The notes under the pieces: model-generated
What the model was told of the DNA's origin: nothing
Databases searched by the model: none
The model's input: only the letters and a program-made list of their open reading frames with translations
Assembly: GCF_900101465.1 (NCBI RefSeq)
Contig: NZ_FMZM01000006.1
Coordinates: 217,315 to 281,314 of the forward strand
Length of the DNA stretch: 64,000 nucleotides
Direction of reading: 5' to 3'
DNA from: Nocardioides lianchengensis
Lineage (GTDB): Bacteria; Actinomycetota; Actinomycetes; Propionibacteriales; Nocardioidaceae
Program-made: the position numbers and the translations under genes
Part shown: positions 32,949-41,841 of the stretch, one piece after another
How the letters are laid out: every line of letters starts with the position of its first letter
Position numbering within the stretch: the stretch's first letter is position 1

Positions 32949-34259
32949 GTGGACGACTTCCCGACGTACCCCTCCGGGCTCCGACTCGCCGACCGACGCG
33001 TCGTCGTGGTCGGAGGCGGGCACGTGGCCCAGCGGCGGGTGCCGCAGCTGATCGCCGTCGGTGCCGACGTGCACCTCGTCTCGCCGGAGGTGACGCCAGC
33101 CATCGAGGGGCTGGTGGGCTCGGGCGAGGTGACCTGGCACGAGCGGGGCTTCGAGGACGCCGACCTCGACGAGACCTGGTACTGCATCGCCGCCACGGAC
33201 GACACCGCCGTCAACGAGCAGGTGAGCGCGGCGGCCGAGGCGCGCCGGGTGTTCTGCGTGCGCGCCGACGACGGGACCAAGGCCACCGCCTGGACGCCGG
33301 CCACCGGCCGCCACGACGGGGTCACTGTCGCCGTCCTGTGCAACCGCGAGCCCCAGCGCTCGGCCCGGATCCGCGACGAGATCCTCGAGGAGATGCGTGA
33401 GGGCACCATCGCCGCGCCCAAGCAGCGCGAGCGTACGGCGGGCGTCGTCCTGGTCGGCGGCGGCCCGGGCGACCCGGAGCTGATCAGCATCGCCGGACGC
33501 AAGGCGCTGATGGACGCCGACGTCGTGGTGGCCGACCGGCTCGCGCCGCGCGAGCTGCTCGGCGACCTCGGTCCGGACGTCGAGCTGGTCGACGTCGCCA
33601 AGCTCCCGCGCGGGCGCAGCGCCATGCAGGAGGAGATCAACCGGGTGATCGTCGAGCGCGCCCTCGCCGGCAAGCGGGTGGTCCGGTTCAAGGGCGGCGA
33701 CAACTTCGTCTTCGGCCGCGGCTACGAGGAGATCCTGGCCTGCCGCGAGGCGGGCGTGCCGGTGACCGTAATCCCGGGACTCACCAGCCCGGTCGCCGTC
33801 CCCGCCGCCGCCGGGATCCCGGTGACCCACCGCGGGGTCGCCCACGAGTTCACCGTCATCTCGGGGCACATCCCGCCCGGGCACGCCGACTCGCTGACCA
33901 ACTGGCCGGCCGTCGCCCAGCTGGGCGGGACCCTGGTGCTGATGATGGCGGTCGAGAACGCCCCCCGGATCGCCGAGGCGCTGCTCGCCGGCGGCCGGTC
34001 CGCCGACACCCCGGTGGGCGTGGTCTGCGACGGCACCATGCCGGGGGAGCGGACGGTCCTCGCGACGCTGGAGACCCTCGAGGCCCGGCTCGCCGAGGAG
34101 CAGGTGAAGCCGCCCGCGATCATCGTGGTCGGCGACGTGGTGGCGGTGGCCCACCCCGCGGCTTTCCGTGGTCGAGTAGCCGGTGAGGGACGAACCGGCG
34201 CGCCTTCTTCCGGTGGTCGAGTAGCCGGTGAGGGACGAACCGGCGTATCGAGACCCTGA
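32949..34259 (+). CDS. cysG: Siroheme synthase-type fusion: precorrin-2 dehydrogenase plus uroporphyrinogen-III methyltransferase
   Basis: Residues 1-150 are the NAD-binding precorrin-2 dehydrogenase/ferrochelatase part ([39 protein letters not shown]). Residues 163-405 are the SAM-dependent methyltransferase ([50 protein letters not shown]). Together they make sirohydrochlorin and siroheme for sulfite/nitrite reductase or feed cobalamin synthesis. Residues 407-436 (with [10 protein letters not shown] twice) are translated from two REP-like elements and are not part of the family. The stop overlaps the next ATG (TGATG). Confidence 0.92.
   Translation: MDDFPTYPSGLRLADRRVVVVGGGHVAQRRVPQLIAVGADVHLVSPEVTPAIEGLVGSGEVTWHERGFEDADLDETWYCIAATDDTAVNEQVSAAAEARRVFCVRADDGTKATAWTPATGRHDGVTVAVLCNREPQRSARIRDEILEEMREGTIAAPKQRERTAGVVLVGGGPGDPELISIAGRKALMDADVVVADRLAPRELLGDLGPDVELVDVAKLPRGRSAMQEEINRVIVERALAGKRVVRFKGGDNFVFGRGYEEILACREAGVPVTVIPGLTSPVAVPAAAGIPVTHRGVAHEFTVISGHIPPGHADSLTNWPAVAQLGGTLVLMMAVENAPRIAEALLAGGRSADTPVGVVCDGTMPGERTVLATLETLEARLAEEQVKPPAIIVVGDVVAVAHPAAFRGRVAGEGRTGAPSSGGRVAGEGRTGVSRP
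34168..34255 (+). repeat. Two REP-like units inside the 3' end of the siroheme synthase gene
   Basis: Units at 34168-34200 and 34213-34255, spaced 45 bases, read GTGGTCGAGTAGCCGGTGAG and continue GGACGAACCGGCG; the second ends TATCGAGACC. The internal stem is GCCGGT/ACCGGC. Both are in the coding frame, giving [10 protein letters not shown] twice. They are the same family as 13091-13282. Confidence 0.85.
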
Positions 34260-35062
34260 TGGCGACCGTCGTCGAGATCTCCGACCCCGCCGACCCGCGG
34301 CTGGCCGACTACCGCGACCTGCGCGACGTCGAGTTGCGCAAGCACCTCGAGGCCGAGCACGGGCTCTTCCTCGCCGAGGGCGAGAAGGTCGTACGACGGG
34401 CCGTCGAGGGCGGATTCACCCCACGGTCGTTCCTGATGGCCCCCCGCTGGCTCGACGGCCTGGCCGACGTCCTCGCCACCACCGACGCCCCCTGCTACGT
34501 GCTGTCCGAGGCACTGGCCGAGGAGGTCACCGGCTTCCACGTGCACCGGGGCGCACTCGCGTCGCTGGAGCGCCGTGCGCTGCCGAGCGTGGCCGAGGTG
34601 CTCGCCGATGCCCGGTCGGTCCTGGTCCTCGAGGAGCTCATCGACCACACCAACGTCGGCGCCGTCTTCCGCAGCGGCGCGGCCCTCGGCTTCGACGCCG
34701 TGCTGCTGGCCCCGCGCTGCGCCGACCCGTTCTACCGCCGCGCGATCAAGGTCGCCATGGGCGCCGTGTTCACCATGCCCTGGACCCGCCTCCCCGACTG
34801 GTACGACGCCCTGCCGGACCTCTCCGCCGCCGGCTTCACGACCGTCGCGCTCACCCTCGCCGAGGACGCCGTCCCGATCGACGAAGCGGTCGCCGGGCTC
34901 GACAAGGTCGCCCTCGTCCTGGGCTCGGAGGGCCACGGGCTCTCGCCGCGCTGGGAGCGGTCCGCGGACCGGCGGGCGATCATCCCGATGCGCCAGGGCA
35001 TCGACTCGCTCAACGTGGCCGCCGCGAGTGCCGTGGCCTGCTACGTCACGGCCCGCCGCTGA
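34259..35062 (+). CDS. SpoU family RNA 2'-O-methyltransferase
   Basis: A 267-residue trefoil-knot methyltransferase. The N-terminal L30-like domain (LRKHLEAEHGLFLAEGEKVV) precedes the three SpoU motifs: DHTNVGAVFRSGAALGFDAV, LVLGSEGHGLS and IPMRQGIDSLNVAAASAVA. Methylates ribose 2'-OH in rRNA or tRNA; the site cannot be read from the sequence (TrmH/TsnR-like group). ATG 34259 overlaps the siroheme-synthase stop. Confidence 0.92.
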   Translation: MATVVEISDPADPRLADYRDLRDVELRKHLEAEHGLFLAEGEKVVRRAVEGGFTPRSFLMAPRWLDGLADVLATTDAPCYVLSEALAEEVTGFHVHRGALASLERRALPSVAEVLADARSVLVLEELIDHTNVGAVFRSGAALGFDAVLLAPRCADPFYRRAIKVAMGAVFTMPWTRLPDWYDALPDLSAAGFTTVALTLAEDAVPIDEAVAGLDKVALVLGSEGHGLSPRWERSADRRAIIPMRQGIDSLNVAAASAVACYVTARR

Positions 35063-35141
35063 CGCGTTCGACGCTTTCCCTGCGGCTCCGGGTCCGGGTG
35101 GCCGATGCTCTGCGTGGGTGCCGGCTACGAGGGGGACACGG

Positions 35142-38100
35142 ATGAGGCGCGCAGGAACGGCTCTGGTGGCCGCGGTGCTCGGGCTGTCGGCCCTCGCGCC
35201 GCTCGCGGCCGCGGACGCGGCTCCCTCGACGAGGGTCGAGCGGACAGCGGACCCGACCCTGACCCTGGACGCCGACCTGGTCGAGCTGCCCCGCCCGGTC
35301 AAGGGCCGTACGGCGCTGCGCCTCCTCGACGACCAGGTGGACGAGGCCGCCGAGCTGAACGGCGTCTCGACCGCGCAGCTGCGCGACGTCCTGCGCACCG
35401 ACGACACGGCCTGGCTGACCACCGGGGGACTGCTGCACTTCAAGGAGCCGGTGGTCGCCGAGCGGGCGGCACGGCCCACCCCGGCGCAGGCGGCGTCGTA
35501 CCCGCTGGCGCAGACCTTCGCGCTGCACAGCAAGCCCGGCTCGCAGCACACGATCTTCATCGACGTGGACGGGGCGACGGTCAGCGGGACCGAGTGGCAC
35601 GCGCAGTACCCCGCGACCCCGACGACCCATCCGGCCTGGGATCCGGCCGGTGACGGTCCGGCCTTCTCCGACCCCGAGCTCGCGATCGTGCAGGAGCTCT
35701 GGGCCCGGGTCGCCGAGGACTTCGCGCCGTTCGACGTCGACGTCACCACCCAGGACCCCGGCGCCGCCGCCATCCTGCGGTCCTCGGCGGCGGACCCGGT
35801 CTACGGCGCGCACGCGCTCGTTTCGCCCAGCAACGCGTTCGTCACGATCTGCGACTCGAAGTGCGGCGGTGTCGCCTTCCTCGACGTCTTCGACACGGCC
35901 TACGGGCCGGGCGGGAACGGCTACGGCTACCTCCAGCCGGCCTGGGTCTTCCCGCAGGGGACCGGCAACGACCCGAAGAGCGTCGCCGAGGCCCTCGCCC
36001 ACGAGGTCGGCCACCAGCTCGGCCTCGCCCACGACGGCAACGCCACGGAGGGCTACGACGCCGGGCACGGGTCCTGGGCGCCGATCATGGGCCTCGGCTA
36101 CTACCGGCCGATCAGCCAGTGGAGCAAGGGCGACTACGCCTCCGCCAACAACCAGGAGGACGACGTCGCGGTCATCGGCGGGATCCTCGGCCTGCGGACC
36201 GACGAGGCCCCGTCGACCACCTCCGGCGCTCCGACCGTCCCGGGCGGCACGTCGTACGTCTCTAGCCGGACCGACGTCGACACCTACCGCCTCGGGACCT
36301 GCACGGGCTCGGCGACGGTCACGGCCGCGCCACTCCTCGCCGGGGGAGCCGACCTGGACATCGGGCTGACCTTGGTGGACGGCTCCGGGACCGTGGTGGC
36401 CTCGGCCGACCCGCCCTCGGCGACGGTGGACGCCCGAACGGCCTCGGGCCTGGACGCGACGATCACCGCCAGTGTGCCGCCCGGCGAGTACTTCGTGTCG
36501 GTCGACGGGGTGGGGCGCGGCACCTGGACCGACGGGTACGACGATTACGGGTCGCTGGGGGCCTACACCGTGGACCTGGTCGGCGGGTGCGACGGTGGCG
36601 TCGCCGCCGGTGCACCCGGGGCGCCCGGTGGTCCGACCGCGACGGCGGAGACGACCACCACGGTGACGCTCGGCTGGACCGCTCCCGCGGACCCCGGCAG
36701 CTCCGCGATCACCGGTTACCGGCTGACCCGGTCCGGGAGCGACCAGGTCGTCGACCTCGGACCCGGTACGACGTCGTACACCTGGAGCGGACTGAGCAGC
36801 GGAACGTCGTACCTCTTCACGGTGTTGGCGGTGAACGCCAGCGGACCCGGGGTGGGCGCCGCGATCTCGGCGAGCACCCGCTCGGCGCGTCCCTCGGTTC
36901 CGCAGGCGGTGACGGCGCGATGGAGCCGCGCCACCGAAGGGGTGCAGTGGCGGTGGACCGCGCCGGCGTCCGACGGCGGGCTGCCCCTGACCGCCTACGA
37001 CCTGTACGTCGACCGCACCGAGGTGGGATCGGTGCCCGCGGCCACGACCGGCGTGAACCTCACCGGCCTCGAGCCGGGCAGCTACACCCTGGGCGTGGCC
37101 GCCCGGAACTCCGAGGGCTCGGGCCCGGCCGCCGAGACGACCGTCGTGGTCCCCGGCCCCCCGGCCAACGACGCCTTCGCCGCGCGGACCGTCCTGGCCG
37201 CGCCCTCGGGCTCGGTGACCGGCGACAACACAGCGGCCACCGCGGAGGCCGGGGAGCCGTCCCCGCCGGCCGCCTTCGCGGGAGCCGGGGCGGCCTCGGT
37301 CTGGTTCTCGTGGACCGCCGCAGCGACGGGACCGGTGACCCTGAGCACCTCGTCCGCGATCGCCGACCGCGACACCACCCTGGCGGTCTACGCCGGCAGT
37401 ACGCTGCCGGGGCTGGACCTGGTCGCGGGCAACGACGACGTCGGCGCGGCCGACCACCTGTCCCGGGTCTCCTTCGGTGCCACGTCGGGCACGACCTACG
37501 CGATCGCGGTCGACGGCTATCCCGGGATCCCCGCCGGCACGGGTCCGTTCACCCTCGCCTGGTCCGGTCCGACCCCGCCGGCCGAGACGACCACCGTGGT
37601 CAGCTCCACGGTGACGGGCCGCACGGTCACCCTGACCGCCCAGGTCACCGCGGCGCCCGACCCGCCCGCCGGCGCGGTCGTCTTCCGCGCGGGGTCGGCC
37701 GACCTCGGCAGTGTGCCGGTCAGCGTGGGGTCGGCGTCGTACGTCGTGACGGGCGTGGGTGCTGGACCGCGGACCTTCACCGCGGCCTTCGTCCCGTCCG
37801 ACGCCGCGGCGTACGTCGGCTCCACCGGCTCGACCACGGTCGAGCTGCCGGCGGTGCCCACGACGACCGCGCTGAGCGTCGAGCGCAGCGCACGGGCGGT
37901 GACGCTCGTGGCGACGACCACCTCGGAGCTCGGGGTCCCCACGGGCCGCGCCCGGTTCTGGGACGGCGGGGTGATGCTCGGCGAGCGTCCCGTCAGCGGC
38001 GGCGCGGCGACCCTCGTGGTCCAGGGTGTCACCACCGGTGCGCACACGTACGAGGTCGAGTTCCACCCCGCCGACCCGCAGGACTACGCGTCCTCGGTCT

Positions 38101-39272
38101 CCGCGACGTACCCGCTGTCGGTCAGCGCGAGCCCGACGACCACGACCCTCACGGCCGTCGACGTCGAGGGCTCCCAGGTGACCTGGTCGGCCGCGGTGAC
38201 CAGCGCGGACGGCGTCCCGGCGGGCACCGTGGACCTGTACGCCGGTCCCACCTCCGGTCCGCCGGTGAGCTCGGTCGGGCTGCACGACGGAGCGACCCTG
38301 GCCGGCTTCACGCTGCCACCGGGCAGCTACGACCTGATCGCCGTCTACCGACCGCTCGACGACACCTGGGCGCCCTCGGAGTCGGCCCCGACGACCCGGA
38401 CCGTCGACCAGCCCCCGGTGGAACCGGTCGCGACGACGACGGCACTCGGGGTGTCGGTCGCCGGCCGGACGGTGACCCTGACCGGCACCGTCGGAAGCGG
38501 GTCCGGCACCCCGGCGGGGTCGGTGCAGTTCCTCGACGGCGCGACCGTGCTCCAGGTCGTCCCCCTGGTCGGTGGCGCGGCGTCGACGTCGCGGGTCGTC
38601 GGGGCGGGCGACCACGCGTTCCGGGCGGAGTACCTCCCGGCCGACCCGGCCGTCCACGCGGGCTCGTCCTCGGCGGTCCAGACCCGCAGGGTGCTGCCGA
38701 CGTCGACGAGCAGCGCGCTGGCGCCCTCGGTCCGCGCCACGACGGTCACCCTCACGTCGAGCGTGTCCGCCGTCGGTGGGGAGGAGCCGGCCGGCGTGGT
38801 CCGGTTCGAGGAGGCGGGCGGACACGTGGGCACGGCCTCCGTCGTGTCTGGCCGCGCGGTGCTCGTGCTGAGCGGTGCCGCGCCCGGGTCCCACACCTAC
38901 CGAGCCACCTTCGTCCCTTCCGGCCCGGACCAGGCCGGCTCGACGTCCGCGGCCCGCACGGTCACGGTCGTGGCCCCGCCGGTCGCGTCGCGCACGACGC
39001 TCACCGCACCGAGGACCGCCAGGGCCGGGGCCCGGCCGACGGTCACGGTCCGGGTCCTCCGCGGCACGGCGCCCGCCACCGGATCGGTGGTCCTGCGCTA
39101 CGGCGCGAAGCGGGCGACCCTGCCGCTGCGCGGCGGCAGGGCGACGTTCAGGCTCCCGAAGGCCAAGGCGGGGACCCTCCGGCTGACCGCGACGTACGGC
39201 GGCTCCACGACCACCACGGCCTCGAGCGCGACGACCTCGATCACGGTGAAGAAGGCCAAGCGGACGAGGTGA
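35142..39272 (+). CDS. Secreted multidomain zinc metalloprotease with FN3 and Ig-like repeats
   Basis: A 1376-residue exported protein. Signal peptide 1-28 (RRAGTALVAAVLGLSALAPL, cleavage near ADA-AP). A metalloprotease domain follows; HEVGHQLGLAH at 287-297 supplies three zinc ligands and the catalytic Glu, with IMGLGYYRP as the Met-turn. Then a pre-peptidase-C-like beta domain (about 395-485), two FN3 domains (about 490-675), another beta domain opening PPANDAFAA (about 677-810), and about six Ig-like repeats to the end, closing with a basic KKAKRTR tail. No LPXTG anchor. ATG 35142 has GAGGGGG upstream. Probably digests extracellular protein. Confidence 0.88.
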   Translation: MRRAGTALVAAVLGLSALAPLAAADAAPSTRVERTADPTLTLDADLVELPRPVKGRTALRLLDDQVDEAAELNGVSTAQLRDVLRTDDTAWLTTGGLLHFKEPVVAERAARPTPAQAASYPLAQTFALHSKPGSQHTIFIDVDGATVSGTEWHAQYPATPTTHPAWDPAGDGPAFSDPELAIVQELWARVAEDFAPFDVDVTTQDPGAAAILRSSAADPVYGAHALVSPSNAFVTICDSKCGGVAFLDVFDTAYGPGGNGYGYLQPAWVFPQGTGNDPKSVAEALAHEVGHQLGLAHDGNATEGYDAGHGSWAPIMGLGYYRPISQWSKGDYASANNQEDDVAVIGGILGLRTDEAPSTTSGAPTVPGGTSYVSSRTDVDTYRLGTCTGSATVTAAPLLAGGADLDIGLTLVDGSGTVVASADPPSATVDARTASGLDATITASVPPGEYFVSVDGVGRGTWTDGYDDYGSLGAYTVDLVGGCDGGVAAGAPGAPGGPTATAETTTTVTLGWTAPADPGSSAITGYRLTRSGSDQVVDLGPGTTSYTWSGLSSGTSYLFTVLAVNASGPGVGAAISASTRSARPSVPQAVTARWSRATEGVQWRWTAPASDGGLPLTAYDLYVDRTEVGSVPAATTGVNLTGLEPGSYTLGVAARNSEGSGPAAETTVVVPGPPANDAFAARTVLAAPSGSVTGDNTAATAEAGEPSPPAAFAGAGAASVWFSWTAAATGPVTLSTSSAIADRDTTLAVYAGSTLPGLDLVAGNDDVGAADHLSRVSFGATSGTTYAIAVDGYPGIPAGTGPFTLAWSGPTPPAETTTVVSSTVTGRTVTLTAQVTAAPDPPAGAVVFRAGSADLGSVPVSVGSASYVVTGVGAGPRTFTAAFVPSDAAAYVGSTGSTTVELPAVPTTTALSVERSARAVTLVATTTSELGVPTGRARFWDGGVMLGERPVSGGAATLVVQGVTTGAHTYEVEFHPADPQDYASSVSATYPLSVSASPTTTTLTAVDVEGSQVTWSAAVTSADGVPAGTVDLYAGPTSGPPVSSVGLHDGATLAGFTLPPGSYDLIAVYRPLDDTWAPSESAPTTRTVDQPPVEPVATTTALGVSVAGRTVTLTGTVGSGSGTPAGSVQFLDGATVLQVVPLVGGAASTSRVVGAGDHAFRAEYLPADPAVHAGSSSAVQTRRVLPTSTSSALAPSVRATTVTLTSSVSAVGGEEPAGVVRFEEAGGHVGTASVVSGRAVLVLSGAAPGSHTYRATFVPSGPDQAGSTSAARTVTVVAPPVASRTTLTAPRTARAGARPTVTVRVLRGTAPATGSVVLRYGAKRATLPLRGGRATFRLPKAKAGTLRLTATYGGSTTTTASSATTSITVKKAKRTR

Positions 39273-39279
39273 GCGGCGC

Positions 39280-39801
39280 TCAGACCTCGAGCTCGTAGAT
39301 CGTCTCGAGCCCGTCCTCCTCGTCCCACTGCTCGCCGACCTCGACGAACGGGTACTGCCGGGCCAGGGCGAGCGACGGCTCGTTCTCGGGCGAGATCGTG
39401 AGCCGCAGGACGGTCACGGCCGGCTCGGTGCGGGCCCGGTCGATCAGCAGCTCCAGGACGGCCCGGGCGTAGCCGCGCCGCCGGTACGCCGGGTCGACGC
39501 CGTACCCGGCCTCGACCATCCCGCGCTCGTCGGGGGCGGCGTGGAAGCCGCCCGCGCCGACCGTGAGCCCGGCCTGCTCGTCCCGGACGACGCCGGTCAC
39601 CCACGGCAGGTCCTCGGGCGACTCCACCGCCTGACGCGCCCGCATCCGCCAGGTCGCGACGCGATCCTCCGACGCCAGCCAGGCGGTCAGGGGCACCGGA
39701 GCGAGGGCGTCGGCGGTGGCCAGGTCGCCGTCGGCGAGGGCCTGGAGGACGTCGGGGGAGAGCTGGACGATCCGGACCGACGGCACGCTCACGTGGGCCA
39801 T
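39280..39801 (-). CDS. GNAT family N-acetyltransferase
   Basis: A 173-residue acetyltransferase. VEAGYGVDPAYRRRGYARAV contains the acetyl-CoA pyrophosphate loop (RRRGYA), and LRLTISPENEPSLALARQYPF is the usual strand 5/helix 4 region. The substrate (amine or protein N terminus) is not readable. ATG 39801 overlaps the deformylase end by 13 bases; GTG 39792, which overlaps its stop as GTGA, is an equally good start. Coupled to def. Confidence 0.88.
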   Translation of the reverse strand: MAHVSVPSVRIVQLSPDVLQALADGDLATADALAPVPLTAWLASEDRVATWRMRARQAVESPEDLPWVTGVVRDEQAGLTVGAGGFHAAPDERGMVEAGYGVDPAYRRRGYARAVLELLIDRARTEPAVTVLRLTISPENEPSLALARQYPFVEVGEQWDEEDGLETIYELEV

Positions 39802-40382
39802 TCGGGAGGGAACTCCTCGGCGGCCTTGTCGTGGATCTTCTGGAGCTTCTTGCGCTGCTTGGTCGGGACCCGGTCGCCGAAGACCGTGCCGACGGTGTGG
39901 TCGGTCTCGTGCTGGAGGCAGCGCGCCAGCAGGCCGTCGCCGGCGAACGTCACCGGCGCGCCGTCGAGGCCGGTGCCGGTGACGCTGGCGTGGTCGGGCC
40001 GGGCGCAGTCGACGAACGCGCCGGGGAACGACAGGCAGCCCTCCTCGGCGACGTCGAGCTGCCGGTCCTTGCCCTCGGGCAGCGTGAGCTCGGGGTTGCA
40101 GACCACCCCGACCGTGCGCTCACCCGACGCATCGGGGCAGTCGAAGACGAACACCGCGCGGTCGACCCCGATCTGGCAGGCCGCCAGCCCGACGCCGTCC
40201 GCGGCGTACATCGTCGCGACCATGTCGGCCACCAGCGAGCGCAGCTCGTCGTCGTACGACGTGACGAGCTCCTGGGGCCGGTGCATCACCGGCGTGCCCC
40301 AGCGGGTCATCGGGCGCACGGTGCCCCCGGTGGGGAGGGGGCCGTACGGCGCGTTCTCGGGGGGCTCGGGGTGCTCGGACAC
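39789..40382 (-). CDS. def: Peptide deformylase
   Basis: Removes the formyl group from the N-terminal methionine of new proteins. The 197-residue protein has all three signature motifs: GVGLAACQ at 63-70, EGCLS at 114-118 with the metal-binding Cys, and QHETDH at 157-162 with both metal-binding His and the catalytic Glu. An N-terminal arm of about 20 residues (EHPEPPENAPYGPLP) is typical of actinobacterial PDF. Overlaps the GNAT gene, so they form one unit. Divergent from the acyl-CoA dehydrogenases. Confidence 0.96.
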   Translation of the reverse strand: MSEHPEPPENAPYGPLPTGGTVRPMTRWGTPVMHRPQELVTSYDDELRSLVADMVATMYAADGVGLAACQIGVDRAVFVFDCPDASGERTVGVVCNPELTLPEGKDRQLDVAEEGCLSFPGAFVDCARPDHASVTGTGLDGAPVTFAGDGLLARCLQHETDHTVGTVFGDRVPTKQRKKLQKIHDKAAEEFPPEWPT

Positions 40383-40451
40383 GGCGAGAACCCTAGAGGA
40401 CCGACCGCTCGCCCTGTGACCCGATCCACGGGGAGTGCCTGTAGCCCGATG

Positions 40452-40468
40452 TGTAACTCGGAGTTACA
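40452..40468. promoter_or_regulatory. Palindromic operator upstream of the acyl-CoA dehydrogenase operon
   Basis: TGTAACTCGGAGTTACA is a dyad with perfect 8-bp arms around one central base, only 8 bases before ATG 40477, in an AT-richer patch. Size and symmetry fit a TetR-family fatty-acid or acyl-CoA regulator. No regulator gene is nearby. Repression of the two dehydrogenases is the inference. Confidence 0.65.
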
Positions 40469-40476
40469 GTTTCGGC

Positions 40477-41841
40477 ATGTCCCTCCTTCAGAGCCTCCGA
40501 CCCGGCGGGAAGCACGGGGTGTCCTCCCAGGAGACCCGCGACCCCATCGGGTACGCCGTCGCCGCGCTGAGTCGCCTCGCCCAGAGCGACCTCCTCGACC
40601 GGATCGGCCTGCGCAAGCAGGCCGAGCAGGCGGTGTTCACCACCACGCGCAGCGGGTTCAAGACCGTCTCGGCGGCCGGCCGTACCTTCGCTCGGGCCGG
40701 AAGGTCGGGGGCCCTGGGCGTCCGACCCACCGACGCTCCCCGCACCGGGGTCTTCGACCTGACCCCCACCGAGGACGAGCAGATGCTCGTCGACGTCGTC
40801 ACCGAGCTCGCCGACGAGGTGGTCCGGCCCGCGGCCGCCGAGGCGGACGAGGCCTGCGCCGCCCCCGAGGCCGTCCTGAAGGCGGGCCTGGAGATCGGGC
40901 TCCCGATCCTCGGCGTTCCCGAGGCCCTCGGCGGCATCGCCGAGGAGCGGTCCGCGGTGGCCGGGACGCTGGTCGCGGAGGCGCTGGCGAAGGGCGATCT
41001 CGGCCTGGCCGTCGCGTCGCTCGCCCCGGGCGCCGTCGCGACCGCGCTCGGGCTCTGGGGGACGGAGGAGCAGCAGCAGACCTACCTGCCGGCGTTCACC
41101 GAGGGCGAGGTCCCAGCCGCCGCGCTGGCGCTCTCCGAGCCGACCGTCCTGTACGACGTCCTCAGCCCGGCGACCACCGCCGTCCGGTCGTCCGAGGGCC
41201 TGGTGCTGAACGGCGTGAAGTCGGCCGTCGCCCGGGGTGCCGAGGCCGAGCTCTTCGTGGTCGGCGCCTCGCTCGACGGTCGCCCCGTGCTGGTCCTGGT
41301 GGAGTCGAGCACCCCGGGTCTGGAGGTCGTGGCCGACCCCGGCATGGGCGTCCGGGCCGCCGGCATGACCCGGCTGGTGCTCACTGACGTGACCGTCCCG
41401 GCGACCCACCTGCTGGGCGCGGACGACGGGTCGACGTACACCGAGTGCGTGCGGCTCTCCCGGCTCGCCTGGTGCGCGCTCGCCGTCGGCACCGGGCAGG
41501 CCGTGCTCGACTACGTGACGCCCTACGTCAAGGAGCGCCAGGCGTTCGGTGAGCCCGTCGCCCACCGCCAGTCGGTCGCGTTCATGGTCGCCAACATCGC
41601 GATCGAGCTGCAGGCCATGCGCCTGCTCACATACAAGGCGGCCGCCCGCGCCGCCGCCGGCAAGGACGTCGCGCGCGAGGTCGCCCTGGCCCGCAGGCTG
41701 TGCGCCGACAAGGGCATGCAGATCGGCCTCGACGGCGTCCAGCTGCTGGGCGGCCACGGTTTCGTCAAGGAGCACCCGGTGGAGCGGTGGTACCGCGACC
41801 TCCGGGCCGTCGGAGTCATGGAAGGTGTGGTGTTGGTCTGA
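40477..41841 (+). CDS. Acyl-CoA dehydrogenase family protein (first of a pair)
   Basis: A 454-residue flavoprotein. An unusual N-terminal segment of about 100 residues (LLQSLRPGGKHGVSS, AEQAVFTTTRSGFKTVSAAG) precedes the dehydrogenase core (TEDEQMLVDVVTELADEVV, VKERQAFGEPVAHRQSVAFM, LLGGHGFVKEHPVERWYRDL). The usual ITEPGAGSD-type FAD loop is replaced by LALSEPTVLYDVLSP, so the flavin site is atypical. The catalytic base is not evident. It may be the less active half of a heteromer with the next gene, which overlaps it (TGATG). Confidence 0.9.
   Translation: MSLLQSLRPGGKHGVSSQETRDPIGYAVAALSRLAQSDLLDRIGLRKQAEQAVFTTTRSGFKTVSAAGRTFARAGRSGALGVRPTDAPRTGVFDLTPTEDEQMLVDVVTELADEVVRPAAAEADEACAAPEAVLKAGLEIGLPILGVPEALGGIAEERSAVAGTLVAEALAKGDLGLAVASLAPGAVATALGLWGTEEQQQTYLPAFTEGEVPAAALALSEPTVLYDVLSPATTAVRSSEGLVLNGVKSAVARGAEAELFVVGASLDGRPVLVLVESSTPGLEVVADPGMGVRAAGMTRLVLTDVTVPATHLLGADDGSTYTECVRLSRLAWCALAVGTGQAVLDYVTPYVKERQAFGEPVAHRQSVAFMVANIAIELQAMRLLTYKAAARAAAGKDVAREVALARRLCADKGMQIGLDGVQLLGGHGFVKEHPVERWYRDLRAVGVMEGVVLV

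Noticed and set aside
34575..35141. Upstream in-frame extension of the metalloprotease across the SpoU gene
   Set aside because: The SpoU motifs are in another frame and a signal peptide starts at 35142.
35046..38894. Very long open frame antisense to the metalloprotease
   Set aside because: Its product is compositionally biased (Gly/Arg/Asp/Val) with no domain, as expected opposite a GC-rich gene; the plus strand has a signal peptide, a zinc motif and repeats.
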